This document shows, one piece after another, positions 8,681-17,461 of a DNA stretch of 64,000 bases. The position numbers and the translations under genes are program-made. Below the pieces are notes generated by a model. The model did no database searches. It had not been told where the DNA came from and saw only the letters and a program-made list of their open reading frames with translations. Origin of the DNA: JAUIAI01 sp041396685 (GTDB lineage Bacteria > Pseudomonadota > Gammaproteobacteria > Burkholderiales > Burkholderiaceae_E); contig JAWKYD010000009.1 of assembly GCA_041396685.1 (NCBI GenBank), forward strand, positions 186,001 to 250,000, in the 5' to 3' direction. Each line of letters opens with the position of its first letter. The first letter of the stretch is position 1.

Positions 8681-9351
8681 GCGGCGGTGATCGACTCGCG
8701 CCGCTCGGGATGCTCCATGTGCGGCAGGTTGTTGAAGCTGAGCACCCGCATGCCGGAGCGGCCGGCGATCAGCTCGCAGAACGCGGTATTGCGGAACTGG
8801 AGATTGAGCTCGATCGCCGTGCTGGACGGCGCCTGCAGCAATTCCGCCACCGCGCGGCAGATCGCTCCACCCGAGCTGATCACGAGCACCACGTCGTCGC
8901 GCGTGGTGTCCGCGCTGGCGTGGGCGAGTGCGTCGCGCATCCGGGCACCGAACTGCGTCCAGGTCTCGGGCACGTCGGCGAGGCGGTCCTCGGCCCAGGC
9001 CTGCATTGCCTCGCGAAACGCCTGCCAGTACTTGCGATAGTCGGCCCGCTGCAAGGCCGCGAAATCGTCGACGCCGAGAAAGGCCTTGACCAGCGGCTCT
9101 GCCTGGTACTCATCGAGTCCGGCGTGGGTGCCGATCGGTAGGTCGGAACAACCCATCGCGTCGAGCACGATCGAGGCCGTGTCGCGCTGACGCTGCAGCG
9201 TTCCCGCCAGTACGCGCTGCGGACGTACCCCGCGCGCGGCGAGATACTCGCCGAGCCAGCGCGACTGGCGTCGCCCGAGGTCCGAGAGCCGGTCGTAGTT
9301 GGACGAGCCGAACGAAGCCTGCGCATGACGCGCGAGAATGATCAATGCCAT
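8677..9351 (-). CDS. Histidine phosphatase family protein (phosphoglycerate mutase-like)
   Basis: A 224-residue member of histidine phosphatase branch 1. The phospho-acceptor motif LARHAQAS (the RHG/RHA type) sits at residues 5-12, followed by SDLGRRQSRWLGEYL and a second basic segment (AGTLQRQRDTASI). A late VISSGGAICR replaces the usual SHG motif: a serine and glycine stand where the second catalytic histidine normally lies, so activity may be altered. ATG 9351 places the catalytic histidine at the usual distance from the N-terminus. The gene is translationally coupled to the MFS gene. The physiological substrate is unknown. Confidence 0.82.
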   Translation of the reverse strand: MALIILARHAQASFGSSNYDRLSDLGRRQSRWLGEYLAARGVRPQRVLAGTLQRQRDTASIVLDAMGCSDLPIGTHAGLDEYQAEPLVKAFLGVDDFAALQRADYRKYWQAFREAMQAWAEDRLADVPETWTQFGARMRDALAHASADTTRDDVVLVISSGGAICRAVAELLQAPSSTAIELNLQFRNTAFCELIAGRSGMRVLSFNNLPHMEHPERRESITAA

Positions 9352-9625
9352 TGAGTTTCCGAGAGCGTGCCCGGCCGAATGCGCGCGTCTGCGAAGGCGC
9401 GCCGGACGCTGCGCGAGTTTACCGTAGGGTCGATGACGGGCCGTGCAGGGCGCGTCGACGATGCCGCTGCTGCCCGCGACGGGCGCTCCGGTCGCATGTC
9501 GTACCATCGCGGTCTCCTCCGCTCGCCTGGTCTCGGCGAGGCGCCGGCCGCGTGCGGTCTTGCCGGCGGCCCGCCTGTCACTGGCGACATCGGGGCCAGC
9601 CGTCGGAAGACGTGGTTTCTCATCG

Positions 9626-10624
9626 ATGGAACGAAATCCCAGGATGGCCGAGGCGTTGTATCCGGCAATCGAGCCATATCGGACCGAGCACCTGGATGTC
9701 GGCGACGGTCATCGGCTCTATCTGGAGCAATCCGGCAATCCCGAGGGCCTGCCGGTGCTGGTCCTGCACGGCGGCCCCGGTGGTGCCAGCACGCCGCGGC
9801 TACGGCGTTTCTTCGACCCCGCACGCTACCGCATCGTCTGCTTCGATCAGCGCGGTTGCGGCAAGAGCCTGCCGGTGGGTGAGCGCCACGCCAACGATAC
9901 CCGCGCCCAGCTGGCCGATATCGAACGCTTGCGCGGCCACCTCGGCGTGGCGCGCTGGCTGCTGTTCGGCGGATCCTGGGGCGCGACGCTCGCGCTGCTG
10001 TATGCGGGCAGCTGCCGCGACCGCTGCCTGGGCCTGTTGTTGCGCGGCAGCTTCCTGGCCGAGCGGGCCGACCTCGACTGGTTCTTCCACGGTGCGGCGG
10101 GCATGGTCCCGGATGCCTGGGCGGCCTTCGAAGCACGCGTGCCCCGCGGCGACGGAGAGTCCGTGATGGCAGCCTGCCTGCGGGTGCTCGGCGATGATGA
10201 CGCTCCCGAGGCCGCGGCGGTGGCGGCCGCCTGGTTCGCCTGGGAGAGCACCCTGGCCCGGCCGTGGCAGCGGCCTCCCGTGGCCGCTGCCAGCAGTTCG
10301 TCGGGCGCGCTCGCCAGCTATCGCCTGCAGGCCGCGTACCTGACCCGTCAGTGCGACCTGCATGATGGCGAGGTGCTCGAGGCGGCGGCTGCGGCCGGAG
10401 ATCTGCCGGCGGCGCTCGTGCACGGCCGGCTCGATCTGGTCTGCCGGCCCATGGCCTCGTGGTCGCTCTGGCGGACCATGCCGCAAGCCCGCTTGCGTCT
10501 CGTCGACCAGGCCGGCCACGATTCATTTCCGTCCGGCATGGCCAAGGCGCTGACGGAGGCGGCCGACCGGTTCGCCGCCGATGGGCACTTCGCCGGACTT
10601 GGTTCAGAATGGTTCAGACGATGA
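9626..10624 (+). CDS. pip: Prolyl aminopeptidase
   Basis: Alpha/beta-hydrolase of peptidase family S33 that removes N-terminal proline. The 332-residue product has the oxyanion motif HGGPGG, the DQRGCGKS strand-turn, nucleophile elbow GGSWGATLAL (Ser), acidic residue in HGRLDLV and histidine in AGHDSF, so the triad is complete. It is slightly longer than the typical ~315 residues. ATG 9626 is used; a second ATG at 9644 is possible. Its stop overlaps the next gene's ATG (ATGA), so it is coupled to the degenerate sensor-kinase gene, an unusual partnership. Confidence 0.9.
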   Translation: MERNPRMAEALYPAIEPYRTEHLDVGDGHRLYLEQSGNPEGLPVLVLHGGPGGASTPRLRRFFDPARYRIVCFDQRGCGKSLPVGERHANDTRAQLADIERLRGHLGVARWLLFGGSWGATLALLYAGSCRDRCLGLLLRGSFLAERADLDWFFHGAAGMVPDAWAAFEARVPRGDGESVMAACLRVLGDDDAPEAAAVAAAWFAWESTLARPWQRPPVAAASSSSGALASYRLQAAYLTRQCDLHDGEVLEAAAAAGDLPAALVHGRLDLVCRPMASWSLWRTMPQARLRLVDQAGHDSFPSGMAKALTEAADRFAADGHFAGLGSEWFRR

Positions 10625-12039
10625 CTGCACGCGCGCGATATTTCCTGCTTCTCCTGACCGTGCTCGCGCTGTTGACCGGCGTGCTCGCCTGGCAGCGTCT
10701 CGATGATGCACGGGGTCAGATTGCCGCCCAGAGCGCGCTCGCGCAGCGCCTGACGTCGGCCCGCCTGCAGTCGATCGCAGGGACGAATCCCCGTGACCGT
10801 GTGGTCGCTTCGCTGCCACCGCTCGAGCCGATACCGGGCCTGGCCGTCGTCGTGCGCAGCCCCGATGGCGTCGAACTGGCCCGCCAGGCGCCCGCCGGCG
10901 ACACCGGCGGACGGGCGCCCGACTGGTTCCGCGCCTGGGTCGCAATGCCGACGCCGGCCGTGCAGGCCCGGCTCGGCGAGCGCAGCGTGGTGATCGAAGT
11001 CGATCCGATCGGGCCGCTGCTCGATCAATGGCAGGCGTTTGGCTATCTGCTGTTGACGGTCATCCCGATCTCGTTGCTGATTCTGGTGCTCATGTGGATT
11101 GGACTCGGCCGTCTGCATGCCCCCGTCGCCCGGCTCGGCTCGGCGATGCGTGATTTCGGCCGGGGTGCACACGACACCCGCCTGCCGGCACTGCGGGGGC
11201 GCGAGGCCCAGGCGTTGGCCGATACCTTCAATCGCATGGCGGCCGGCGTCCAGGAGGCCTGCGTGGTCGCCGAGAGCCGCGCGGCGCTCGCAGCCGAGCA
11301 GCGGGTCAGCGCCGCGCTCACTCACGCAATGCACGAACGCGAGCAGGCGCAACGCCTCGATTTCGCGCGCGATCTGCAGGTGGAACTCGGCCAGCACCTG
11401 ACCGCCATTCGCAGCATGGGGCAGTCGATCGCACGTCGCGTCGACGATCCCACCGCGCCGATCGCGCAGGCGGCCGACCTGATCGTGACCTCGGTCGACA
11501 GGATCGACGCCTCCTCGCGGGCGATCATCGAGCGCTTGCGACCGACCGAGCTCGATGGTGTCACCTTGCCCGATGCGCTGGCGGCATTGGTCGCCGATCT
11601 GCGTCGCGCTCACCCGCAGCGGCAGTTCACCCTGCGGCTGGCGCCCGGCACCGAGTCGGTCGATGCGTCGGCTGCCACGGTCTCGTATCGGGTCGCGCAG
11701 GAGGCATTGACCAACGCGTTGCGCCATTCGGGTGCGAGTGTGATCGCCTTGAATCTGCGGCTCCAGGACGACAGCCTGGTTCTGCAGATCGACGACAACG
11801 GCCGTGGCATCGATCCGCAGGGCGCGTCGCGCGAGGGCCACGGCATGGCCGGCATGCGAGAACACGCGGCCTCGGCCGGAGGCCGCATCGACCTGGCGCG
11901 CTCACGCCAGGGTGGCGTGACCGTGCGGCTGACGCTGCCGACGAACGGGCGCGAGGCCGGCAGCGGGCCCGACCAGGGCGCGCGTACCGGAGGCGACCGG
12001 GAAAGCGGTGCTGGCGGGGTCGATCGGGCCGCGGCCTGA
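10621..12039 (+). CDS. Sensor histidine kinase-like protein lacking the phospho-acceptor histidine
   Basis: A 472-residue membrane protein: N-terminal helix (residues 7-24), a periplasmic region of about 115 residues resembling LapD/MoxY-type sensors, a second helix (141-163), HAMP (164-215), a dimerisation segment and a HATPase domain. The ATPase boxes are present: QEALTNALRHS (N box), DDNGRG (G1) and GMAGMREHA (G2). Where NarX/MoxY-type kinases read RELHDELGQ, this protein reads RDLQVELGQ: the histidine is Gln253 (CAG at 11377-11379) and the next residue is Val. It therefore cannot autophosphorylate there. No response regulator gene is adjacent. It may be a pseudokinase acting through a partner. 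Confidence 0.88.
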   Translation: MTARARYFLLLLTVLALLTGVLAWQRLDDARGQIAAQSALAQRLTSARLQSIAGTNPRDRVVASLPPLEPIPGLAVVVRSPDGVELARQAPAGDTGGRAPDWFRAWVAMPTPAVQARLGERSVVIEVDPIGPLLDQWQAFGYLLLTVIPISLLILVLMWIGLGRLHAPVARLGSAMRDFGRGAHDTRLPALRGREAQALADTFNRMAAGVQEACVVAESRAALAAEQRVSAALTHAMHEREQAQRLDFARDLQVELGQHLTAIRSMGQSIARRVDDPTAPIAQAADLIVTSVDRIDASSRAIIERLRPTELDGVTLPDALAALVADLRRAHPQRQFTLRLAPGTESVDASAATVSYRVAQEALTNALRHSGASVIALNLRLQDDSLVLQIDDNGRGIDPQGASREGHGMAGMREHAASAGGRIDLARSRQGGVTVRLTLPTNGREAGSGPDQGARTGGDRESGAGGVDRAAA

Positions 12040-12306
12040 CCCGGCCCGCAGGGCCCGTGGCTCGGTGGGCGCCGGCCGTTCGCCTGGCGAATCACGACGA
12101 TCCGGGCGTCGGCTCGCCTCGTGTGGGCGATTGCCCACGTTCGGTCGGCGGGACGCCCGACCATCGGCAGGGGACCACCGACCGCGCGGGATCTTTTCCG
12201 GCGCGCATGGGTGACCCATACAATTTTTCACGGCGCAGGCATGCTGCCTGCGGCGTCCGACAGGGCGCTTTGCACGCTGTCCGCAGCAGACGGGATCGAT
12301 GTCGCG

Positions 12307-13461
12307 ATGACGATGGAACGAGTTGATACGGTAGTGATCGGCGCAGGGGTGGTCGGCCTGGCGATCGCGCGCGAGTTCGCCCGCCGTGGCCGCGAGGTGG
12401 TGATACTGGAAGCGGAGTCCATGTTCGGCTCGCAGACCAGTTCACGCAACTCGGAGGTGATCCATGCCGGCATCTACTATGCGGACGGATCGCTGAAAGC
12501 GCGGCTGTGCGTCGAGGGTCGCCATGCGCTGTACGCCTGGTGCGAACAGGCGGGCGTGCCGCATCGGCGCTGCGGCAAGCTGATCGTGGCCGCGAACGAT
12601 GAGCAGGTACCGGTACTCGAGAAGATCGCGGCCCAGGCGCGGCGTAACGGTGTCGACGATCTGCAGTGGCTGGAGCAGGACGCCATAGCGCGCATGGAAC
12701 CGGCCCTGGATGTGGTGCGTGCGCTGTGGTCACCTTCGACGGGCATCATCGACAGCCACGCACTGATGATCTCGCTACTGGGTGACGCCGAGCGTCACGG
12801 GGCCACGCTGGCCGTCTGTTCGCGTGTCGTCGCCATGCACGGGCGCTCCGATGGCGTGGTGCTCGACGTTCGTTGCGGCAGCGAGGGCGAGCTCGTCGAA
12901 CTCGAGCTGCATGCCGGTCTCGTCATCAACTCGGCGGGCCATGGCGCCATCGCGCTGGCCCGCGCGCTGGCCGATTCGCCGGCGGCGCCCGACGATCGCC
13001 TGATCGGCGACGACTGGCAGACTCCCGAAGCCTTCTTCACCAAGGGCAATTACTTCCGGCTGGGTGTGCCGGCGCCGTTCTCGCGCCTGGTGTATCCGGT
13101 GCCCGAGCCCGGCGGCTTGGGGGTTCACCTGACGCTGGACCTTGCCGGCCAAGCGCGCTTCGGGCCCGACGTGCAGGTGGTGGATTCGTTCGATTACGCG
13201 GTCGATCCGGCGCGCGGTGAGCGCTTCTATGCCGCGATCCGTCGCTATTGGCCGGGCCTGCCCGACGCGGCCTTGCTGCCCGACTACTCGGGCATGCGTC
13301 CGAGGTTTCGCGTCGATGGCCAGGATGCCACCGACTTCAGGCTCGAGCGCCACGGTCGCCAGGCCGGCAAGGGACTCGTGAATCTTTTCGGCATCGAGTC
13401 ACCGGGCCTGACCTCGTGCCTGGCCATCGCCGCCCACGTCCATCGTCTGGTCGACGCCTGA
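12307..13461 (+). CDS. FAD-dependent oxidoreductase, L-2-hydroxyglutarate oxidase-like
   Basis: A 384-residue DAO-fold flavoprotein. The Rossmann motif VVIGAGVVGLAIA is near the N-terminus, and SRNSEVIHAGIYYADGSLKARLC matches the LhgO/L-2-hydroxyglutarate dehydrogenase family. YPVPEPGGLGVHLTLD and the C-terminal GIESPGLTSCLAIA region agree. The expected reaction is oxidation of a 2-hydroxy acid with electrons passed to quinone or oxygen. ATG 12307 is used; ATG 12313 and GTG 12301 are close alternatives. The 267 bp upstream contain a good -10 (TACAAT at 12219) but no convincing -35. Confidence 0.85.
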   Translation: MTMERVDTVVIGAGVVGLAIAREFARRGREVVILEAESMFGSQTSSRNSEVIHAGIYYADGSLKARLCVEGRHALYAWCEQAGVPHRRCGKLIVAANDEQVPVLEKIAAQARRNGVDDLQWLEQDAIARMEPALDVVRALWSPSTGIIDSHALMISLLGDAERHGATLAVCSRVVAMHGRSDGVVLDVRCGSEGELVELELHAGLVINSAGHGAIALARALADSPAAPDDRLIGDDWQTPEAFFTKGNYFRLGVPAPFSRLVYPVPEPGGLGVHLTLDLAGQARFGPDVQVVDSFDYAVDPARGERFYAAIRRYWPGLPDAALLPDYSGMRPRFRVDGQDATDFRLERHGRQAGKGLVNLFGIESPGLTSCLAIAAHVHRLVDA

Positions 13462-13611
13462 GCACACACTGAGTCGGCTTGCGCGCCTCGGCGCCGGCTT
13501 GGGCGCTCGTCTGTTCGCAGGCGACGCGGTCGGTATCGGCGACCGGCATCGCGCGGCCGCGCAGCCATGTGCCGTGCGGTCTTCGAGCCTGCCATCATTG
13601 GGAGCGAATCG

Positions 13612-14319
13612 ATGAAAACGCACCATGCCGGAGCGCTGCTACTGGCGATCGGTCTGGCCACCGGCCCGGTGCGGGCCGAATGGACCGGGGAGGCCGGTTT
13701 CGGTCTCGTGAGCGCCTCGGGCAACACGGATTCACGTTCGGTCAGTGGCACGCTTGCGCTGGCGCGCGAGGCCGGGCGCTACGAGAACCACCTGAATGCC
13801 GACATCCACCGGGCCTCGACCGATGGCGAGGAATCGGCCGATCGCCGGGCCGTCGGCTACAAGCTCGATCTGAAGTTCGACACCCGGCTCTACGGCTGGG
13901 TGAGCCTGCGCTGGGAGAACGATCAGTTCGCAAACATCGATTCGCGCGCCACGCTCGGCTCGGGGATAGGCGTCAAGCTGCTCACGGGGCCGATTCACGA
14001 ACTTGCCGTCGAGGCCGGTGTCGGTTCGCACAAGACCACCTACATCGATGCCACGCCGCAAGACCGCGGCGCGGTCGGCATCTTCGCGCTGGCCTACACC
14101 GGGCGCCTGAATGAGAACCTCACGCTGCGCCAGCGTATCGGCGTGGAGGCCGGCGGTGACAACACCGCCGTGACGTCGAACACCGGCGTCAAGGTGAAGA
14201 TGACGAAGGCGTTCTCGCTCGGTATCTCGCACCTGATCAAACACAACACCGACATCGTCGGTGCGCTCGGCAAGAAGCGCGATTCGCTGACCACGGTCAA
14301 CCTCGTCTATAGCTTCTGA
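13612..14319 (+). CDS. DUF481 (YdiY-type) outer-membrane protein
   Basis: A 235-residue exported protein. A signal peptide ends at VRA before EWTGEAGFGLV, and the rest alternates short beta strands rich in aromatic and polar residues, ending in the outer-membrane terminal phenylalanine (VNLVYSF). GNTDSRSVSGTL and the spacing of strands match DUF481, a salt-induced beta-barrel family of unknown function. GGAG lies about 8 bases before ATG 13612. It stands alone between the flavin oxidase and the dioxygenase genes; the short gap to the dioxygenase could allow readthrough. Confidence 0.85.
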   Translation: MKTHHAGALLLAIGLATGPVRAEWTGEAGFGLVSASGNTDSRSVSGTLALAREAGRYENHLNADIHRASTDGEESADRRAVGYKLDLKFDTRLYGWVSLRWENDQFANIDSRATLGSGIGVKLLTGPIHELAVEAGVGSHKTTYIDATPQDRGAVGIFALAYTGRLNENLTLRQRIGVEAGGDNTAVTSNTGVKVKMTKAFSLGISHLIKHNTDIVGALGKKRDSLTTVNLVYSF

Positions 14320-14361
14320 GCCGGTTTGCGGGCTCCGTCGCAGACTGTGTACAGTTCGCGG

Positions 14362-15714
14362 ATGCACCGAACCCACACGACCGATGTCGCGGGACTCATC
14401 GACGACAGTCCCGAACGGGGACGCTTTCGTCTGCATCGCGACGTCTATCTCGACCCTGGCGTGTTCGCGCGCGAGCGCGAGCGCGTCTTCTGCCAGTCCT
14501 GGGTCTACGTCGGCCACGTCTCCCAGTTGCGCGATACGCACGCCAGTCTGAGCGTGCGCATCGCGGACGTGCCGCTGGTGGTGATGCGAGACGCCTCCGG
14601 TACGCTCGGTTGCTTTCACAATCGCTGCCGTCACAAGGGCATGCTGCTCTGTTTGCCCGGACAGGGAAATCGCCGCTTCCACGCCTGCCCTTATCACGCC
14701 TGGGTGTTCGATAGCGGTGGCCGCAACGTCGCGATCAAGGATGATCGCGACGCCGCCTACGGCGAGGGTTTCGCGACCCTGTGCCACGATCTCGAGCCGG
14801 TGGCGGCTTTTGCCGAGTATCGCGGCTTCCTGTTCGCCAGCCTGAGTTCGCCGCCTTGTACGCTCGACCAGTACCTCGGCGATGCGCGCGTGTTCATCGA
14901 TCTGATCGTCGACCAGTCGCCCGACGGTGTCGAACTGGTGCCCGGCGCGGTCACCTACACCTTCGGCGCCAACTGGAAGCACCAGATCGAGAACTCGATC
15001 GATGCCTACCACTTCACCGCCACCCATCCCTCTTATCTGCGCCTGCTCGATCGGCGTGCGCAGGCGCCGGCCCGCTCCGACGTGGCCGCGGCCGTCTGGC
15101 AAGGCGATGGCGGGCGCGAGGTCGAGCAGGCGATGGGCGCATTCGGGCTGCGCCACGGTCACGCGCTGGTCTGGACCGACTCGCCCATCGAGCGCCATCC
15201 GCTCTACGAGGGGCGCGAAGCGCTGCGCGAGCGGGTCGGCGACGTCCGCCTGCGCTGGATGTTCCGTACCCGCCAGTTCAATGTCTTCCCGAATCTGCAG
15301 CTAGCCTCGAACGCGGCGCTGCAGATGCGCGTGATCCGGCCAATCGCGGTCGATCTGACCGAGATCACCGCGTACTGCGTGGCACCGGTCGGCGAGACGG
15401 CCGAGCAGCGCAGACGCCGGCTTCGTCAGTACGAGGATTTCTTCAATCCGAGCGGCCTGGCCACGCCCGACGACACGGTCATGTTCGAGGGGCTGCAGGC
15501 AGGGCTCGCGGCCGGCGCCGATCCCTGGCTGCAGGCCGGCGCCCGCGGTCTCGGCCTGGCCCATGCCGGGCCGGACGAGCACGCGCGCGAACTCGGCATC
15601 TCACCCGTGCAATCGGTGGCCGGCTCGTTCGCGATGGCCGATGAATCGATCCTGCGCCCGATCTACCGCGCCTGGGCCGAGCGGCTCGGCGGTGCGGGAG
15701 GCGGCGATGCCTGA
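14362..15714 (+). CDS. Aromatic-ring-hydroxylating dioxygenase, alpha subunit (benzoate/anthranilate type)
   Basis: Catalytic subunit of a Rieske non-haem iron oxygenase, 450 residues. The Rieske ligands are in CRHKG and CPYHAW, and the mononuclear iron triad is the D-Y-H-x4-H segment DAYHFTATH. Surrounding sequence (VDQSPDGVEL, YTFGANWKHQIENS) resembles the benzoate/toluate/anthranilate oxygenases (BenA, XylX, AntA). It would insert both oxygen atoms of O2 into an aromatic acid, given electrons from a reductase. The exact substrate is not readable. ATG 14362 is used (TTG 14326 would add 12 residues). Its stop overlaps the beta-subunit start. Confidence 0.92.
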   Translation: MHRTHTTDVAGLIDDSPERGRFRLHRDVYLDPGVFARERERVFCQSWVYVGHVSQLRDTHASLSVRIADVPLVVMRDASGTLGCFHNRCRHKGMLLCLPGQGNRRFHACPYHAWVFDSGGRNVAIKDDRDAAYGEGFATLCHDLEPVAAFAEYRGFLFASLSSPPCTLDQYLGDARVFIDLIVDQSPDGVELVPGAVTYTFGANWKHQIENSIDAYHFTATHPSYLRLLDRRAQAPARSDVAAAVWQGDGGREVEQAMGAFGLRHGHALVWTDSPIERHPLYEGREALRERVGDVRLRWMFRTRQFNVFPNLQLASNAALQMRVIRPIAVDLTEITAYCVAPVGETAEQRRRRLRQYEDFFNPSGLATPDDTVMFEGLQAGLAAGADPWLQAGARGLGLAHAGPDEHARELGISPVQSVAGSFAMADESILRPIYRAWAERLGGAGGGDA

Positions 15715-16234
15715 GCACCCGCTTGCACCGACCGGGATGCCGGTTGCAGCACCGGCCTGGGCGAGCGAGCTGATCGCCCGCGAGGCCCATTTTCTCGATC
15801 ATCGCCGCTGGGACGACTGGCTGGCGCTCTACGCGGCCGATGCACGCTTCTGGGTTCCGGCATGGCTGGACGACGAACGAATCGGGGACGACCCCGACCG
15901 CGCCGTCTCGCTGATCTACTGCACCTCGCGCGAGGCGCTGGCCGATCGGGTCTGGCGGCTGCGCTCCGGCCTGTCGGTGGCTTCGAGCCCGCTACCCCGA
16001 ACCGCGCACGTGCTCGGCGTGCCACTCGTGACCGGGCGCGACCACGAATCACTGAGTCTTTGCAGCGCCTTCAGTTCCCACGTCTGGTATCTGCGCGCGC
16101 AGCGCCAGCATGTGTTCTTCGGTCATGTCACACATCGCTTGGTCGGCGAGGGAAGCGAGGCCCGCATCGCGGCCAAGACCATCGTGCTGGCCAACGACCG
16201 CGTTCCCACGATGCTCGACTTCTATTGCGTCTGA
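15707..16234 (+). CDS. Aromatic-ring-hydroxylating dioxygenase, beta subunit
   Basis: A 175-residue structural subunit with the SnoaL/NTF2-like beta-subunit pattern: REAHFLDHRRWDDWLALYAADARFWVPAW, then a conserved Arg-rich region (SREALADRVWRLRSG) and SSHVWYLRAQRQHVFFGHV. Together with the alpha subunit it forms the alpha3beta3 oxygenase. ATG 15707 overlaps the alpha-subunit stop and GGGAGG stands just upstream. The length and motifs match BenB/AntB-type partners. No ferredoxin or reductase gene follows, although BenC-like reductases usually do. Confidence 0.9.
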   Translation: MPEHPLAPTGMPVAAPAWASELIAREAHFLDHRRWDDWLALYAADARFWVPAWLDDERIGDDPDRAVSLIYCTSREALADRVWRLRSGLSVASSPLPRTAHVLGVPLVTGRDHESLSLCSAFSSHVWYLRAQRQHVFFGHVTHRLVGEGSEARIAAKTIVLANDRVPTMLDFYCV

Positions 16235-16334
16235 CGGAACGCGGATTCCACGTTCTGGTCTCGATCGGCCGGCCCGCTTCGACGGGTGAATCAGGGGCCC
16301 ACGAGGTCAGTCGACAGCCATTCGGGAGATCGTC

Positions 16335-17123
16335 ATGTCAGGATCCGTTTCGCTCGAGGGACGCATCGCACTGGTCACCGGCGCCAGCAAGGGCATCGGC
16401 CGCTCGATCGCGCTCGCGTTCGGCCGCGCCGGCGCCCAGGTCGGTGTCACCGGCCGCAACGAGGCCGAACTGGAGTCGCTGGCCGCCGAGATCGGCGATG
16501 CCGGTGGCCGATGCCAGGTGGTGGTGGCCGACCTTGCGGCGCCGGCCGCCGAGCAGCGGGTATTCGAGGCCGTGCGCAGCACGCTCGGCGATATCGACAT
16601 CCTGGTCAACAACGCGGGCATCGGCAGCAGCGAGAATCCGCGTCCGTTGGTCGACTACGACGATGCCTTCTGGGACCGCATGCTGTTCGTCAACCTGACC
16701 GTGCCCTACCGGCTGACTCGCCGGGTACTGCCGGCCATGCTGAGCAGCCGCTGGGGGCGGATCATCAATATCGCCTCCATCAATGGCAGGATCGGTGCGT
16801 TGCACGGCGCGGCCTATGCTGCCAGCAAGCACGGCCTGCTAGGCCTGACGCGTACGCTTGCGCTCGAGGTATCGGCGCAGGGAGTCACCGCGAACGCCAT
16901 CTGCCCGGGCCCGGTTGCAACGCTGCTCAACGACAAGCGAATCGCCTACGACGCGCAGCGGCTCGGCCGGCCCGTCGCCGAAATCGAGCGCGGGCTGACC
17001 CTGCTCGGTCGCCGTCTCGAGGCCGACGAGATCGCGCCCCTGGCCCTCTACCTGGCCAGCGATGCGTCGGCTGCCATGACCGGCCAGGCGCTCAACATCG
17101 ACGGCGGCATCGTGATGTCCTGA
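16335..17123 (+). CDS. SDR family NAD(P)-dependent oxidoreductase
   Basis: A classical short-chain dehydrogenase, 262 residues. It has cofactor motif TGASKGIG (residues 17-24), NNAG, the catalytic Ser in INIASINGRIG and YAASK, and the C-terminal TGQALNIDGG. GGGAG lies about 10 bases before ATG 16335. It follows the dioxygenase subunits by 100 bp on the same strand, so it may dehydrogenate the cis-dihydrodiol, as BenD does in benzoate pathways. However, the sequence looks generic (FabG-like) and a different alcohol substrate is equally possible. Confidence 0.9.
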   Translation: MSGSVSLEGRIALVTGASKGIGRSIALAFGRAGAQVGVTGRNEAELESLAAEIGDAGGRCQVVVADLAAPAAEQRVFEAVRSTLGDIDILVNNAGIGSSENPRPLVDYDDAFWDRMLFVNLTVPYRLTRRVLPAMLSSRWGRIINIASINGRIGALHGAAYAASKHGLLGLTRTLALEVSAQGVTANAICPGPVATLLNDKRIAYDAQRLGRPVAEIERGLTLLGRRLEADEIAPLALYLASDASAAMTGQALNIDGGIVMS

Positions 17124-17461
17124 AGGCTTCCGCCGGCCAGCCGGTATCCGGCGGGCCAGTCACCCGGGGCCTGGCGCGCCGGCCGGCTGGGTGCGGAAAT
17201 GCTTTCCGAACCGGCCGGGGCGGGGGAATTGCCACCACGGCACCACAGTAAATGTGGACGCCGCGGGCGACGCTGCGTATAGTTCGATCAACCGGTCGCT
17301 TTGGCTCGGGGGCGTGCCGCGCCTGCCAGCCCGCCTCGGTGACGGCTTCGCCTTCGGGCGACCCGACGCCCGTCCTCTCCTCCTTCCTTTCATGCGCCCG
17401 CCCCGGCCGATGCCTGCGCGTCGACGGTATCGCCCACGATGGGCAGCGCCAGGACTTCCTG
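17124..17461. other. Intergenic region before rhlE
   Basis: A 338-bp non-coding stretch between the SDR gene and rhlE. Besides the promoter-like element listed separately I see no gene, convincing terminator or known RNA in it. If that promoter is real, the rhlE message carries an untranslated leader of about 170 bases. Confidence 0.4.
17255..17283 (+). promoter_or_regulatory. Candidate sigma70 promoter for rhlE
   Basis: TGGACG (four of six -35 bases) is separated by 17 bp from TATAGT at 17278-17283 (five of six -10 bases). The spacing is ideal and it is the best promoter-like pair in the gap, but the region is GC-rich and the match could be chance. Confidence 0.3.

Noticed and set aside
10459..10620. 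A longer N-terminus for the sensor kinase-like protein
   Set aside because: The extension lies wholly inside the aminopeptidase gene, while ATG 10621 gives a normal membrane helix at residue 7 and the usual ATGA coupling.
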